In this document: piece after piece, positions 1-6,741 of the stretch
How the letters are laid out: the number at the start of each line of letters is the position of its first letter
How positions within the stretch are numbered: the stretch's first letter is position 1
Source: SIAJ01 sp036266155
Lineage (GTDB): Bacteria > Planctomycetota > Planctomycetia > Gemmatales > Gemmataceae
Assembly: GCA_036266155.1 (NCBI GenBank)
Contig: DATANR010000289.1
Coordinates: forward strand, 1 to 9,494
Length of the DNA: 9,494 bases
Reading direction: 5' to 3'
Notes under the pieces: model-generated
What the model saw: the letters and a program-made list of their open reading frames with translations, nothing else
The model's database searches: none
What the model was told of the DNA's origin: nothing
Made by a program: the position numbers and the translations under genes

Positions 1-14
1 CGCCCTTTGAAATG

Positions 15-36
15 CGAGGCGCGTTAGGTCGCCTCG
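15..36 (-). terminator. Possible hairpin terminator over the coaB stop codon
   Basis: Positions 15-21 (CGAGGCG) and 30-36 (CGCCTCG) form a perfect 7-bp stem with an 8-base loop that contains the coaB TAA stop. On the minus strand the stem is followed by CATTTCAAAG, which is only a poor U-tract. It could be an intrinsic terminator for the left operon. It could equally be chance complementarity in GC-rich coding sequence, because the window ends 14 bases further on. Confidence 0.3.
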
Positions 37-737
37 ACACGCTGCACCAGGCGTTCCGCCAAATGTGACCGTTCGACTTGCTCCCATCCATTATTTCGGT
101 CGCCAATCCATGCCAGTCGGTTCTTGCCTTCCAGCGTGTTCGCCACCATCAGGTCGGCGTCCGATTGCGCCCGAGATCTTTGGGCGAGTCCTTTCAATTC
201 CACGTCCGTTACACCTACTTCCAGCTTGAACTTCACGAACCTGCCGCGAAAGGCCCAAGTCGTTCGCACCATGTCCGCGAGTTTGGGCGTCGGGGTGAGC
301 CGCAACCACAGCTCCGGATGATGGCTCTTGACCTTCCCCGCCGACACGTCGACTAACTTGCCGTTCGTCCATGCCGCGGTCATCGGGTCAAAGTGCGCTC
401 CCGTGACCGGAGCATAGGTGCCTGCCAGATGATAATCGCTCACCGCGGCCGCGTGGATCAGCCCGTCGAATTGGTTGCCGCGAACCAACTCGGCCATTGC
501 ATGGTGCAGGTCGTCGAATGTCCGATACCGGCGAATGATCCAACGGGTATCGGCGTTGAACGCCTGGGCCAGGTCGCGAACGACTTCGGGATGCGAGGTG
601 AGCAGCGTGACCGCGTGCCCGCGACGATGGGCTTCGAGCGCGATACCAGTGCCGGTTCGTCCCGTGAACACATTGGTAATGCAGCGCACCCGGTCGACGG
701 GCGTTTGCGTGTTGCCGGCGGTGACGAGAATGTTCAT
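24..737 (-). CDS. coaB: Monofunctional phosphopantothenate-cysteine ligase (CoaB)
   Basis: This 237-residue cytosolic enzyme should join 4'-phosphopantothenate to cysteine through an acyl-nucleotide intermediate, the second step of coenzyme A synthesis. The N-terminal nucleotide-binding loop reads ILVTAGNTQTPVDRVRCITN. Its N22 aligns with the conserved Asn210 of E. coli CoaB (ISNHSSGKMG). HAAAVSDY (95-102) matches AAVADY, and K135 in AGKVK aligns with Lys289 of E. coli (EKIKK). FKLEVGVTD (170-178) and ADLMVAN (194-200) fit the FKLLVDVTE and ADLIIAN motifs of short streptococcal CoaB rather than the GFAAET motif of fused CoaBC enzymes. There is no decarboxylase (CoaC) domain, so coaC must be elsewhere. 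The family members of this short type are known to use CTP; that is not testable here. The start ATG overlaps the preceding gene's stop by one base (TGATG), implying translational coupling. Alignments are from memory, but the motif series is convincing. Confidence 0.88.
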   Translation of the reverse strand: MNILVTAGNTQTPVDRVRCITNVFTGRTGTGIALEAHRRGHAVTLLTSHPEVVRDLAQAFNADTRWIIRRYRTFDDLHHAMAELVRGNQFDGLIHAAAVSDYHLAGTYAPVTGAHFDPMTAAWTNGKLVDVSAGKVKSHHPELWLRLTPTPKLADMVRTTWAFRGRFVKFKLEVGVTDVELKGLAQRSRAQSDADLMVANTLEGKNRLAWIGDRNNGWEQVERSHLAERLVQRVEAT

Positions 738-1894
738 CAGGAAAGATCCGGTCGCAAGACGTCGAGCGCGCGCTGAAACAGGGCGAGCAAGATCAGGCCT
801 AACGTGAGCGTCAGCCAGGGCCCCATCGTCTTTACGTCGAACAAGAACATGACCGTATCGGAACCGTAGGGACTGGTCGGTTCAATCAATCGGTCCTTGG
901 TGAAGAGCGCCATCTCACGTTCCGGCGGATTGGCGATCCTCTCCGCGATCTGATGACGGTCGGCTGAAATCTCGGGCGGCGGCGCGACGATGATCGGTTC
1001 GTCGTCCTCGTCATCGAACTTGTGGATGATGCGTGCTGGCTTGGGGTCTTCGATGACCGGGGCCGTGCCCGCATAGTCGACGGCATAGCCGGTTACCTCG
1101 CCACCGTTCGGCGTTAGCAGGCCGCGCATTTCCGGCGGTTGGGCGTCGATGGGCGCGTCATCGGGGACTTCTTCCGTCGGTCCGAACATGCGTGTCCGCG
1201 GGTCGTAAGCATTCAACGGGCGTTTCGGCTTGCGGCGCCGCCGCGGCCGGGCTGGTTCAACTTCCTCCTCCGGATCGAACACAAAGGAGACGATCATCCC
1301 CAAGCGACCGAGCAGACGTGCGTAAAAGAAGAAGCTGATTGCCGCGATCGGCGCCAGTGCAGCCGCCCAGGCCACGGTTGCCTTCGATGTGTGAATCATG
1401 ACAAGATCGAACGTGAGGATCACGACGGCGAGCGCCGGAGCGCTGAACAGGTAGAAGCCAAAGGTCTTGATCGGCCGCTGAGCGAACGCAACGAGCAAGC
1501 GGGGCCGAAATGGCGTCCAGCGTGTTTCCGCGGACATCGACGACAGCAGACCGATCGGAAAGAGCAGCCAAAACGCGGCGCCGGCGATGACGGTCGCGGC
1601 CGCCGTGTGACCAGCGACTAGACGAGCCACGACGATCGACGGCCCTGCCCAGATCGCGATCAAGAAACCGAGATACACGGCCTTCCCAATATGATCGGCG
1701 AAGGCATCGTCCGGCCAATCGATGCCGTCACGCATCCATTTCTTGAACGATGAACCCTGCCACGACGGGCCGTCGGCGGTCGCGGTGGCCGAGCTTTCCA
1801 CCACCGTCAAGAAAAAGTGCGCGGCCTGCGCTGCCACGAAGGCCCCGAGTATCCAGGTGGCAGCCAGCAACGGGACGAAGAGGAAAGCGGACAT
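737..1894 (-). CDS. Polytopic membrane protein with large hydrophilic loop, unknown function
   Basis: I do not recognise this 385-residue protein. Hydrophobic segments lie at about residues 4-29, 72-95, 98-118, 145-167 and 173-206 (long enough for one or two spans), with a last one at 358-376. Between the last two lies a charged, Pro-rich, probably disordered stretch (about 207-345) that begins with an acidic cluster (DPEEEVE) and a strongly basic one (RPRRRRKPKRP, 216-226). By the positive-inside rule this loop should be cytoplasmic. It also carries an acidic DDEDDEP patch near 295-300. No catalytic motif, transporter signature or ATP-binding motif is visible. It begins 20 bases after the stop of the large zinc-ribbon protein and ends in a one-base overlap with coaB, so the three are probably cotranscribed. 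GGTGA nine bases before the ATG is a fair ribosome binding site and supports this start. A partner role with the upstream membrane protein is inference only. Confidence 0.85.
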   Translation of the reverse strand: MSAFLFVPLLAATWILGAFVAAQAAHFFLTVVESSATATADGPSWQGSSFKKWMRDGIDWPDDAFADHIGKAVYLGFLIAIWAGPSIVVARLVAGHTAAATVIAGAAFWLLFPIGLLSSMSAETRWTPFRPRLLVAFAQRPIKTFGFYLFSAPALAVVILTFDLVMIHTSKATVAWAAALAPIAAISFFFYARLLGRLGMIVSFVFDPEEEVEPARPRRRRKPKRPLNAYDPRTRMFGPTEEVPDDAPIDAQPPEMRGLLTPNGGEVTGYAVDYAGTAPVIEDPKPARIIHKFDDEDDEPIIVAPPPEISADRHQIAERIANPPEREMALFTKDRLIEPTSPYGSDTVMFLFDVKTMGPWLTLTLGLILLALFQRALDVLRPDLS

Positions 1895-1914
1895 GGCTGC
1901 TGGTCACCGCTCGT

Positions 1915-4900
1915 TCATTTCTTCGCGGCACCCACCTGATACACGTGTAGACGATCGGCGGCCGGCGGAACGACGATCAGTACCCGCGCGTTCGGCGCCC
2001 AAAACAGGCGTTTATCAAGCGCCAGATTCGGATTGTCGCGCTCGAAGGGATCAGTCTTGCCGTCGAAGCCCGGCAAGTCTTCAAGCGTGGCCAACGCCTT
2101 GTCGGCCGCACTGCCCCAGACGCTGACGGATCGCTTACCACCCGCCGGGCCCGCGACCGACAGATAACCGGCGCCTTCGATGGCAGGCACCATCGTCTCG
2201 CGTGGGCCGACGGGCTTAGCGTCCAAATCGAAAGCGCCCTTGTCGGTGTACATCCTTTGGCCGTTGGCCGCCGGGAGCACTTGGCCGACCGATTCGCCGA
2301 GGTAGGCGCCCTTGATTGCGTTCCCTTCGAGTTTGGCAATTTGCAGCCCGCTCGGCTGCAATTGCTGGAATGAGACGCCGAGCGTTCGCCCGTCGGCCGA
2401 CGCACGCAGGAACGCGGCTGCTCCCGTCGTGACTTTGAATTCCCCCTCAACCTTGTCGATCTTGACCTCGTTCAACGATTGCAATTCGAGGAATGTCAGC
2501 GACATCTTGCTCGCATTGTTTTGCGCCGGCAATCCGCCGAGAATCAACGGTCCGGCCGTCGCGCTTCCCATCGCCGCCAAGGTCGGCTTCTGACGCACTT
2601 CGAGCGTCTGGTCCATTTCGAGCTTGAGCGTCGCGAGATCGTAGCGGATGACAACCTTCTCGGTCGGGTAAACGACAACGAGCTTGTCCATGCCGGCCGC
2701 GAACAGCAGGTCATCGGTGGTGACCGGCAGCGTCTTGATGACCTTGAGCGTGTTGGTGTCGAACAGCACCAGCTTGCGTGCAGTCGGCACGTGGAACACT
2801 AGGTAACGGCCGCCGCCGCCTACGCATGCGTCGCGGATCTTGCCGGGAAGCGCAACCTCAACGTGCGCGCCCATCATCTCCGGCGCGGCCAGCGTGCTCT
2901 TTGTGGTTGATGGTTGAACGAGCTTGGCTCCGGCCGCGATCACGGGAATATTGGGGGCCGGCGACTTCTTCGGTTCAACAGGGTCTTTCTTCGGGTCCTT
3001 CTTGGGTTCCGGCGTTTTGAGACCCGGAGCCGCCGTGTTGAACACGGTGACGTTTTGATTGACGCGGCGTCCTTCTGACCCGGCCGACACCAGGAACGTC
3101 AATCGATCCCGTTTCTCGTCGGCCGGCGGCGTCCAGCGCACTATGCCGTCTTGATCCGCAGTCGCACCGACGAGCCCCGAGACGGACCAAAGGTTGACCG
3201 GGCTGTTGGAAAGCACGCGCACACGGTACTCGAACGGCTTCCCTGGGGTAAACGAATCGGGCGGTGTGCTTGTGATGGCAAGCGTCGGCTTCGGGCTGCC
3301 CTCCAACGAATCGAGTTTGGCAACTTCGACCTTGTCTCGGCTCGCGGGCACCGCGTACACGGCCTGAGCGTCCGGCACATAGTGGATGAAGCGTTGAGCG
3401 TTCTCCGGCTCCGTTGGCTTGAATGGCTGAGGCAGCCCGTGAAAGGAAACCACGGTCGCTGTCTTGATCCGGCGCATCGCTGACACCTTAACAGCATCAG
3501 CGATTCCATTGGCAGCCTCCACGTCAATTTCAAATGATCCCGTAACGGAGGGAAGGCGTACGACGTTTGGATTCACGACGCTCTTGCTTGCCCACTGGAC
3601 ACCTGGGCGAGCCGGTTGAAACCCCAATTGGGAATAAACAAAGTTCCCGTCAAATGTGAAGGCGGCGTAACTGAGGCGACTGTCGGTCGGCGCTTTGTAG
3701 GCGGAAGCTTGCTTGCCGTCACGAGCCACAATGACGGCGCCGCGTGCATCCTTGCCTTTCGGCAACCCGATCCAACGTGAACCGTTGGCCGCCGCGACCA
3801 GGTAAATGTCACGCGGCAAATCGGCGGGCGGCTGGCTTTGCCAGCCGACGTCGGCTGGCGTCAGTGAGTCGACATCCAGAAACTGCGCGGGCCAGGGACC
3901 AGCCGCGGCGTCGGTGATTACCAGTGCCGGCCCATTCGAGCCCGAGCCGAGCGCAATGTCACGGAGGTTGCCTTCAAAGGGAATTGGCCCGTCTTTGTCC
4001 TTTTCCATCGTGACGAGATCGAACCGATGCACGACCTTGGTGGCCGGCTCGATTATCAACAGCTTGCGGGCGCCGGCCGTGAAAATCGTTTCCGTGCCGG
4101 CGATCGGCAACGCCTTGACCACATCCGCGGCCGAGACGTCGAACACGAGCAGTTTTTTCTCTTCTGGACAACACAGGAACAAGAATCGGCCATCGCCGCC
4201 GGCACACATATCCGTCACTTTGCCGGGTAGGGCGATGGTTTTGCGATCGCCGTCGAATTGCACCGGCTTGATCGGGAGCAGTGCGTCCGGGTCCTTTTTG
4301 GGTTCCGCGGCTTTCTTGGCTTCGGGGACCTTGGCCTCCGGCCCCTTCGCATCAGGATTCTGCGGCCCCTGTTTCAGCCGCGGATCGTCTGGCGGCGGAT
4401 TATTGACCGCGACAGTCTTGTCCGGCTCCTGGAACCACATGACATAGGCGGCCACGGCGCCGCCGGCCCCGAGCATCAGAAATACAAGCAGGCCGACCAC
4501 CAGGAGAAGTCCCTTGCCGGACTTCTTGCGCGGTTGGTCGTCGTAATCATCATCATCCTCGTCGTCATCGTCGCGACTTGATCGCCGCTTGTTCGGGACG
4601 ATCTGGCCGTCCTCGTCGAACACCGCACGCGGTTTGGGTCGTCGGGGTGACTCCTCGTCATCGTCGTCGTCAACGTCCGTCGCCCGTGCCGATCGCCGCG
4701 GGGATTCGTCTTCTTCGTCATCATCGTCTGACGTAGCGGCCGGCTTGCGAGGCTCGTCGTCGTCGTCCGTCGCTCGCGCACTTGCGGCTACACGACGGGG
4801 ACGTTCGTCGTCCTCTTCCTCATCATCGTCGCTCTCCGCCCGGCCAGGCTTGCGAGGAGCCTCGTCATCGTCTTCGTCGTCATCGCGCCGGCGAGCCCGT

Positions 4901-5670
4901 GCGGACTTGGGTGGTGGATCGTCTTCTTCGTCCTCCTCATCGTCTTCATCGCGACTACGTGCCCGTGCCGACTTGGGTTGTGCGTCGTCTTCCTCGTCCT
5001 CATCGTCATCTCGAGGCCGCGAACGTGATGGCAGCGGCCGGTCGTCTTCCTCGTCCTCATCGTCGCCGCGTCCGCGCGCGCGTGCGTACGTAGGTCGCGG
5101 ATCGTCTTCGTCCTCATCGTCGTCGCGACCCCGCGATCGCGCGGGCTTGGGTCGCTCGTCCTCATCTTCATCGTCGTCGCGGGCACGTGAACGTGCCGGC
5201 CGAGGTCGTTCATCCTCGTCCTCGTCCTCATCGTCGCGAGATCGTGATCGCGGCCGATCGTCCTCGTCATCATCATCGTCGCGACCGCGCGACCGCGACG
5301 GCCGGGGCCGTTCGTCCTCATCGTCATCGTCATCGCGACCGCGGCTCCGCGAGACGCGCGGCCGTTCGTCCTCGTCATTACGCGCCGAACTCCGGCGGCC
5401 AACCGGCGGCCGGTCGTCGGGTTCTTCATCTTCGTCATCGTCCAGAACTTCAAAACCTGTGTCGGCCGCGCGCGGCGGTAACGGCGGAGGCGTCGGCAGC
5501 GGCGGCGGACCCGCCTTGGCCGGCGCCGGCGGTGCGGGTGAAGCTGGCGTGGCCGTTGGCACCGGGATCTGAATGCCACATTGTTGACACGGAATCGTGC
5601 CGGTCGCAGGGGCATCCGCGGCGAGTTCGGTGCTCGCGTGGCATTCGGGACAGACGACGGAATTGGACAT
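1915..5670 (-). CDS. Large zinc-ribbon, acidic/Arg-repeat, single-span envelope protein with duplicated propeller-like region
   Basis: This 1251-residue protein is of planctomycete type and unknown function. In order it has: a zinc ribbon (C7, C10, C28, C31); a Pro/Ala linker (about 38-70); about 13 tandem Arg/Ser-Asp/Glu units (103-340); a basic cluster and one transmembrane helix (386-412); a Lys/Pro/Glu stalk (about 413-465); a beta-propeller-like region starting near 476; an Ig-like domain (about 793-880, with TSTPPDSFTPGKPFEYRV); a second Lys/Pro linker; and a second propeller-like region from about 936 to the end. The zinc ribbon and repeats are probably cytoplasmic and the C-terminal two thirds extracytoplasmic. 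The frame stays open to an ATG at 5748, but I chose the ATG at 5670. It puts the zinc ribbon at the N terminus as is usual for such proteins, and a promoter-like element overlaps the intervening ATG at 5721. It probably heads an operon with the downstream membrane protein and coaB. A scaffold or surface-binding role is possible but unproven. Confidence 0.88.
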   Translation of the reverse strand: MSNSVVCPECHASTELAADAPATGTIPCQQCGIQIPVPTATPASPAPPAPAKAGPPPLPTPPPLPPRAADTGFEVLDDDEDEEPDDRPPVGRRSSARNDEDERPRVSRSRGRDDDDDEDERPRPSRSRGRDDDDDEDDRPRSRSRDDEDEDEDERPRPARSRARDDDEDEDERPKPARSRGRDDDEDEDDPRPTYARARGRGDDEDEEDDRPLPSRSRPRDDDEDEEDDAQPKSARARSRDEDDEEDEEDDPPPKSARARRRDDDEDDDEAPRKPGRAESDDDEEEDDERPRRVAASARATDDDDEPRKPAATSDDDDEEDESPRRSARATDVDDDDDEESPRRPKPRAVFDEDGQIVPNKRRSSRDDDDEDDDDYDDQPRKKSGKGLLLVVGLLVFLMLGAGGAVAAYVMWFQEPDKTVAVNNPPPDDPRLKQGPQNPDAKGPEAKVPEAKKAAEPKKDPDALLPIKPVQFDGDRKTIALPGKVTDMCAGGDGRFLFLCCPEEKKLLVFDVSAADVVKALPIAGTETIFTAGARKLLIIEPATKVVHRFDLVTMEKDKDGPIPFEGNLRDIALGSGSNGPALVITDAAAGPWPAQFLDVDSLTPADVGWQSQPPADLPRDIYLVAAANGSRWIGLPKGKDARGAVIVARDGKQASAYKAPTDSRLSYAAFTFDGNFVYSQLGFQPARPGVQWASKSVVNPNVVRLPSVTGSFEIDVEAANGIADAVKVSAMRRIKTATVVSFHGLPQPFKPTEPENAQRFIHYVPDAQAVYAVPASRDKVEVAKLDSLEGSPKPTLAITSTPPDSFTPGKPFEYRVRVLSNSPVNLWSVSGLVGATADQDGIVRWTPPADEKRDRLTFLVSAGSEGRRVNQNVTVFNTAAPGLKTPEPKKDPKKDPVEPKKSPAPNIPVIAAGAKLVQPSTTKSTLAAPEMMGAHVEVALPGKIRDACVGGGGRYLVFHVPTARKLVLFDTNTLKVIKTLPVTTDDLLFAAGMDKLVVVYPTEKVVIRYDLATLKLEMDQTLEVRQKPTLAAMGSATAGPLILGGLPAQNNASKMSLTFLELQSLNEVKIDKVEGEFKVTTGAAAFLRASADGRTLGVSFQQLQPSGLQIAKLEGNAIKGAYLGESVGQVLPAANGQRMYTDKGAFDLDAKPVGPRETMVPAIEGAGYLSVAGPAGGKRSVSVWGSAADKALATLEDLPGFDGKTDPFERDNPNLALDKRLFWAPNARVLIVVPPAADRLHVYQVGAAKK
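2611..2865 (-). repeat. Second copy of duplicated propeller-like segment
   Basis: Residues 936-1020 of the large envelope protein mirror residues 476-560. ALPGK recurs at 940-944, GGGGR at 951-955, KLVLFD at 966-971, TLP at 980-982, KLVVV at 996-1000 and VVIRYDLATL at 1006-1015. The copies differ clearly at the amino acid level, so this is an old protein-level duplication and not a recent DNA repeat. Confidence 0.75.
3991..4245 (-). repeat. First copy of duplicated propeller-like segment
   Basis: Residues 476-560 of the large envelope protein align without gaps to residues 936-1020, at an exact offset of 460. Shared landmarks are ALPGK (480-484), a GGxGR pair (491-495), KLLVFD (506-511), ALP (520-522), a KLLII strand (536-540) and VVHRFDLVTM (546-555). 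The pattern of short beta-strands with GG/DG turns resembles WD40 or YVTN-type beta-propeller blades, but no blade signature is strict enough to name the family. Confidence 0.75.
4651..5364 (-). repeat. Tandem degenerate repeats encoding Arg/Ser plus Asp/Glu units
   Basis: Inside the large zinc-ribbon gene, residues 103-340 are about 13 head-to-tail units of 16-22 residues, most often 18-19. The archetype is RPRPSRSRGRDDDDDEDE: a basic half (R-P-x-P-S/A-R-S/A-R) followed by a run of 5-10 acidic residues. The first units, nearest the N terminus, are most alike; later ones drift to APRKPGRAES and SPRRSARATD forms. The pattern implies growth by unequal crossing-over or slippage followed by decay. 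The alternating blocks should be disordered and could self-associate by charge. The antisense strand reads as poly-Ser/Arg, which creates long spurious reading frames there. Confidence 0.9.
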
Positions 5671-5719
5671 GCGGCAAACCTGGGACGGGCGGGACGGGAA
5701 CTCGCGTCGCTCTTCGGCC

Positions 5720-5748
5720 ATGCTACGAACGGCAGTCCGGTCACTCAA
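5720..5748 (-). promoter_or_regulatory. Candidate sigma70-type promoter for the left operon
   Basis: On the minus strand TTGAGT (5743-5748) and TAGCAT (5720-5725) are separated by 17 bases, each matching the consensus at four of six positions. The element lies downstream of the hairpin at 5779-5804 and upstream of the chosen ATG at 5670, giving a leader of about 45 bases. Its -10 box overlaps an in-frame ATG at 5721, which argues against longer forms of the protein. Planctomycete promoters are poorly defined, so this is a pattern match only. Confidence 0.33.
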
Positions 5749-5778
5749 GACGAGGTGTTACGGCAACCGAAAATGCCA

Positions 5779-5804
5779 CGAGGGCGGCCGATCGGCCGCC
5801 CTCG
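5779..5804 (-). terminator. Perfect 26-nt GC-rich palindrome, probable terminator after the LTxxQ gene
   Basis: Positions 5779-5804 are a perfect inverted repeat: CGAGGGCGGCCGA is followed at once by its exact complement. The RNA would fold into a long GC stem with a minimal loop. On the minus strand it starts 21 bases past the stop of the secreted LTxxQ protein and is followed by TGGCATTTTCGG, which has a short T-run. Its place between two genes fits an intrinsic or hairpin-assisted terminator that separates the LTxxQ gene from the left operon. Confidence 0.65.
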
Positions 5805-5825
5805 CTCTCATTCACCCGCAAGCAC

Positions 5826-6617
5826 TCAGTCGTCCTTCTTCGGCCGAGTCGGACGCTCGAACGTGACCGTGAACGGCTCGCCAATCAGCGTCTTCCACTT
5901 CGACTTCTGTTCCGCGGTCAGGACGTCGACAGCCTTCTCCGTCGCTTCTTTTGTCAAGGCAGTGATCTTCTCGCGCGTCTCCGGAGGCAGCGGACCGAAG
6001 CCGCCCTTGCCGCCGCCAGCGCCGGCCCGCAATTCCTGCACGTCCTTCTGCAACTCGTCGTTGATTTCCTTCAGTTTCTTCTTCTGCTCGTCCGTGATCT
6101 TCAGGTCAGCGACGTTTTCGGACTTAAGATAGGCGGCCGGTCCACCTTGTTGCCGCGAGATCTGTTTCAGGCGGGTCATTTGTTCCGGCTTGAGGATCTT
6201 CTCGACTTCCTTCATTGGACCTTCAAGCTCTTCCTTGAAGACTTCGCGAATCTTCTCCTCGAGTTTGTCCTCGGGCACATCCTTGAGCGTCCCAATCTTC
6301 TCGAGCATCTTCATGCCCTTTTCTTTCTGCTCGTCGGTCAGCTCCTTACCCTTGCCGCCCTTGCCGAACCCGCCAAAGAGCCCGCCGCCGAACCCGCCCA
6401 CGACCTTCTCGCTGCAGGCCTTGATCTGGTCTTCATCCATCTTCAGTTCTTTTTGCACGCCCTTGTTGTTCACGATCAGGGCCGGGTTGTTCATCAGAAC
6501 CGGCATCGCGGCCTTGAAGACCTTGATCATTTCCGGATCGAACTGCTGAGCCGACGACTGCATACTCAGTGCGGTCATCGCCGCGAACAGGGCGGTGGCC
6601 AGCAAAATACGACGCAT
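5826..6617 (-). CDS. Secreted helical protein with LTxxQ-type motifs (Spy/CpxP-like architecture)
   Basis: This 263-residue exported protein is mostly charged helix and carries four LTxxQ-like motifs: LTDEQ (93-97), LKPEQ (142-146), ITDEQ (174-178) and LTAEQ (233-237). Its signal peptide (MRRILLATALFAAMTALS) has a likely cleavage after SSA (21-23). Two Gly-rich linkers (about 74-90 and 199-207) split the helices into blocks. The pattern recalls the LTxxQ family that includes Spy and CpxP, periplasmic chaperones or stress sensors, but this protein is longer than those and similar sequences are common and uncharacterised in planctomycetes, so the role is open. The frame stays open upstream to 6986, but I chose the ATG at 6617 because the signal peptide starts there and GGGAG (6626-6630) lies eight bases before it. 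It has its own promoter candidate and a strong hairpin after it, so it is probably monocistronic. Confidence 0.85.
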   Translation of the reverse strand: MRRILLATALFAAMTALSMQSSAQQFDPEMIKVFKAAMPVLMNNPALIVNNKGVQKELKMDEDQIKACSEKVVGGFGGGLFGGFGKGGKGKELTDEQKEKGMKMLEKIGTLKDVPEDKLEEKIREVFKEELEGPMKEVEKILKPEQMTRLKQISRQQGGPAAYLKSENVADLKITDEQKKKLKEINDELQKDVQELRAGAGGGKGGFGPLPPETREKITALTKEATEKAVDVLTAEQKSKWKTLIGEPFTVTFERPTRPKKDD

Positions 6618-6657
6618 GGTGCGAACTCCCAGAAAGGGAAAGAGATTGGTCCGGGGT

Positions 6658-6688
6658 GTTATACCCGCAAAAAGGCGTCGAGTTGCAA
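6658..6688 (-). promoter_or_regulatory. Candidate promoter for the LTxxQ gene
   Basis: On the minus strand TTGCAA (6683-6688) and TATAAC (6658-6663) resemble -35 and -10 boxes, but the 19-base spacer is longer than the ideal 17. They lie about 40 bases before the ATG at 6617, in the only AT-rich stretch of the neighbourhood. Just upstream, 6695-6706 is a small inverted repeat (GCGAA-AA-TTCGC) that could be an operator. Confidence 0.4.
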
Positions 6689-6741
6689 TGACGCGCGAAA
6701 ATTCGCACGATATCGATTTTAATAATTGCGCTGCCGGTGCA

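Noticed and set aside
1895..1914. A terminator or promoter between the large envelope gene and the polytopic membrane gene.
   Set aside because: Only 20 bases separate them, with a GGTGA ribosome site and no hairpin or promoter boxes, so cotranscription is the simpler reading.
4589..5572. A 327-codon plus-strand frame encoding long poly-Ser runs with Arg blocks.
   Set aside because: It is the antisense of the Asp/Glu repeat region: GAC/GAT/GAG codons read backwards as Ser-type triplets. It has no domain outside the repeats, and the minus-strand frame has the zinc ribbon, membrane helix and duplicated domains.
5671..5748. Longer start of the large zinc-ribbon protein at 5748 or 5721.
   Set aside because: Neither ATG has a clear ribosome site, both overlap the promoter-like boxes, and the zinc ribbon in such proteins normally begins within the first ten residues. 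It is not excluded outright.
5187..6722. A 511-codon plus-strand frame.
   Set aside because: It crosses the repeat region, an intergenic gap with a terminator, and the whole LTxxQ gene in antisense. Its product is Arg/His/Leu-rich with no family pattern, as expected for GC-rich shadow frames.
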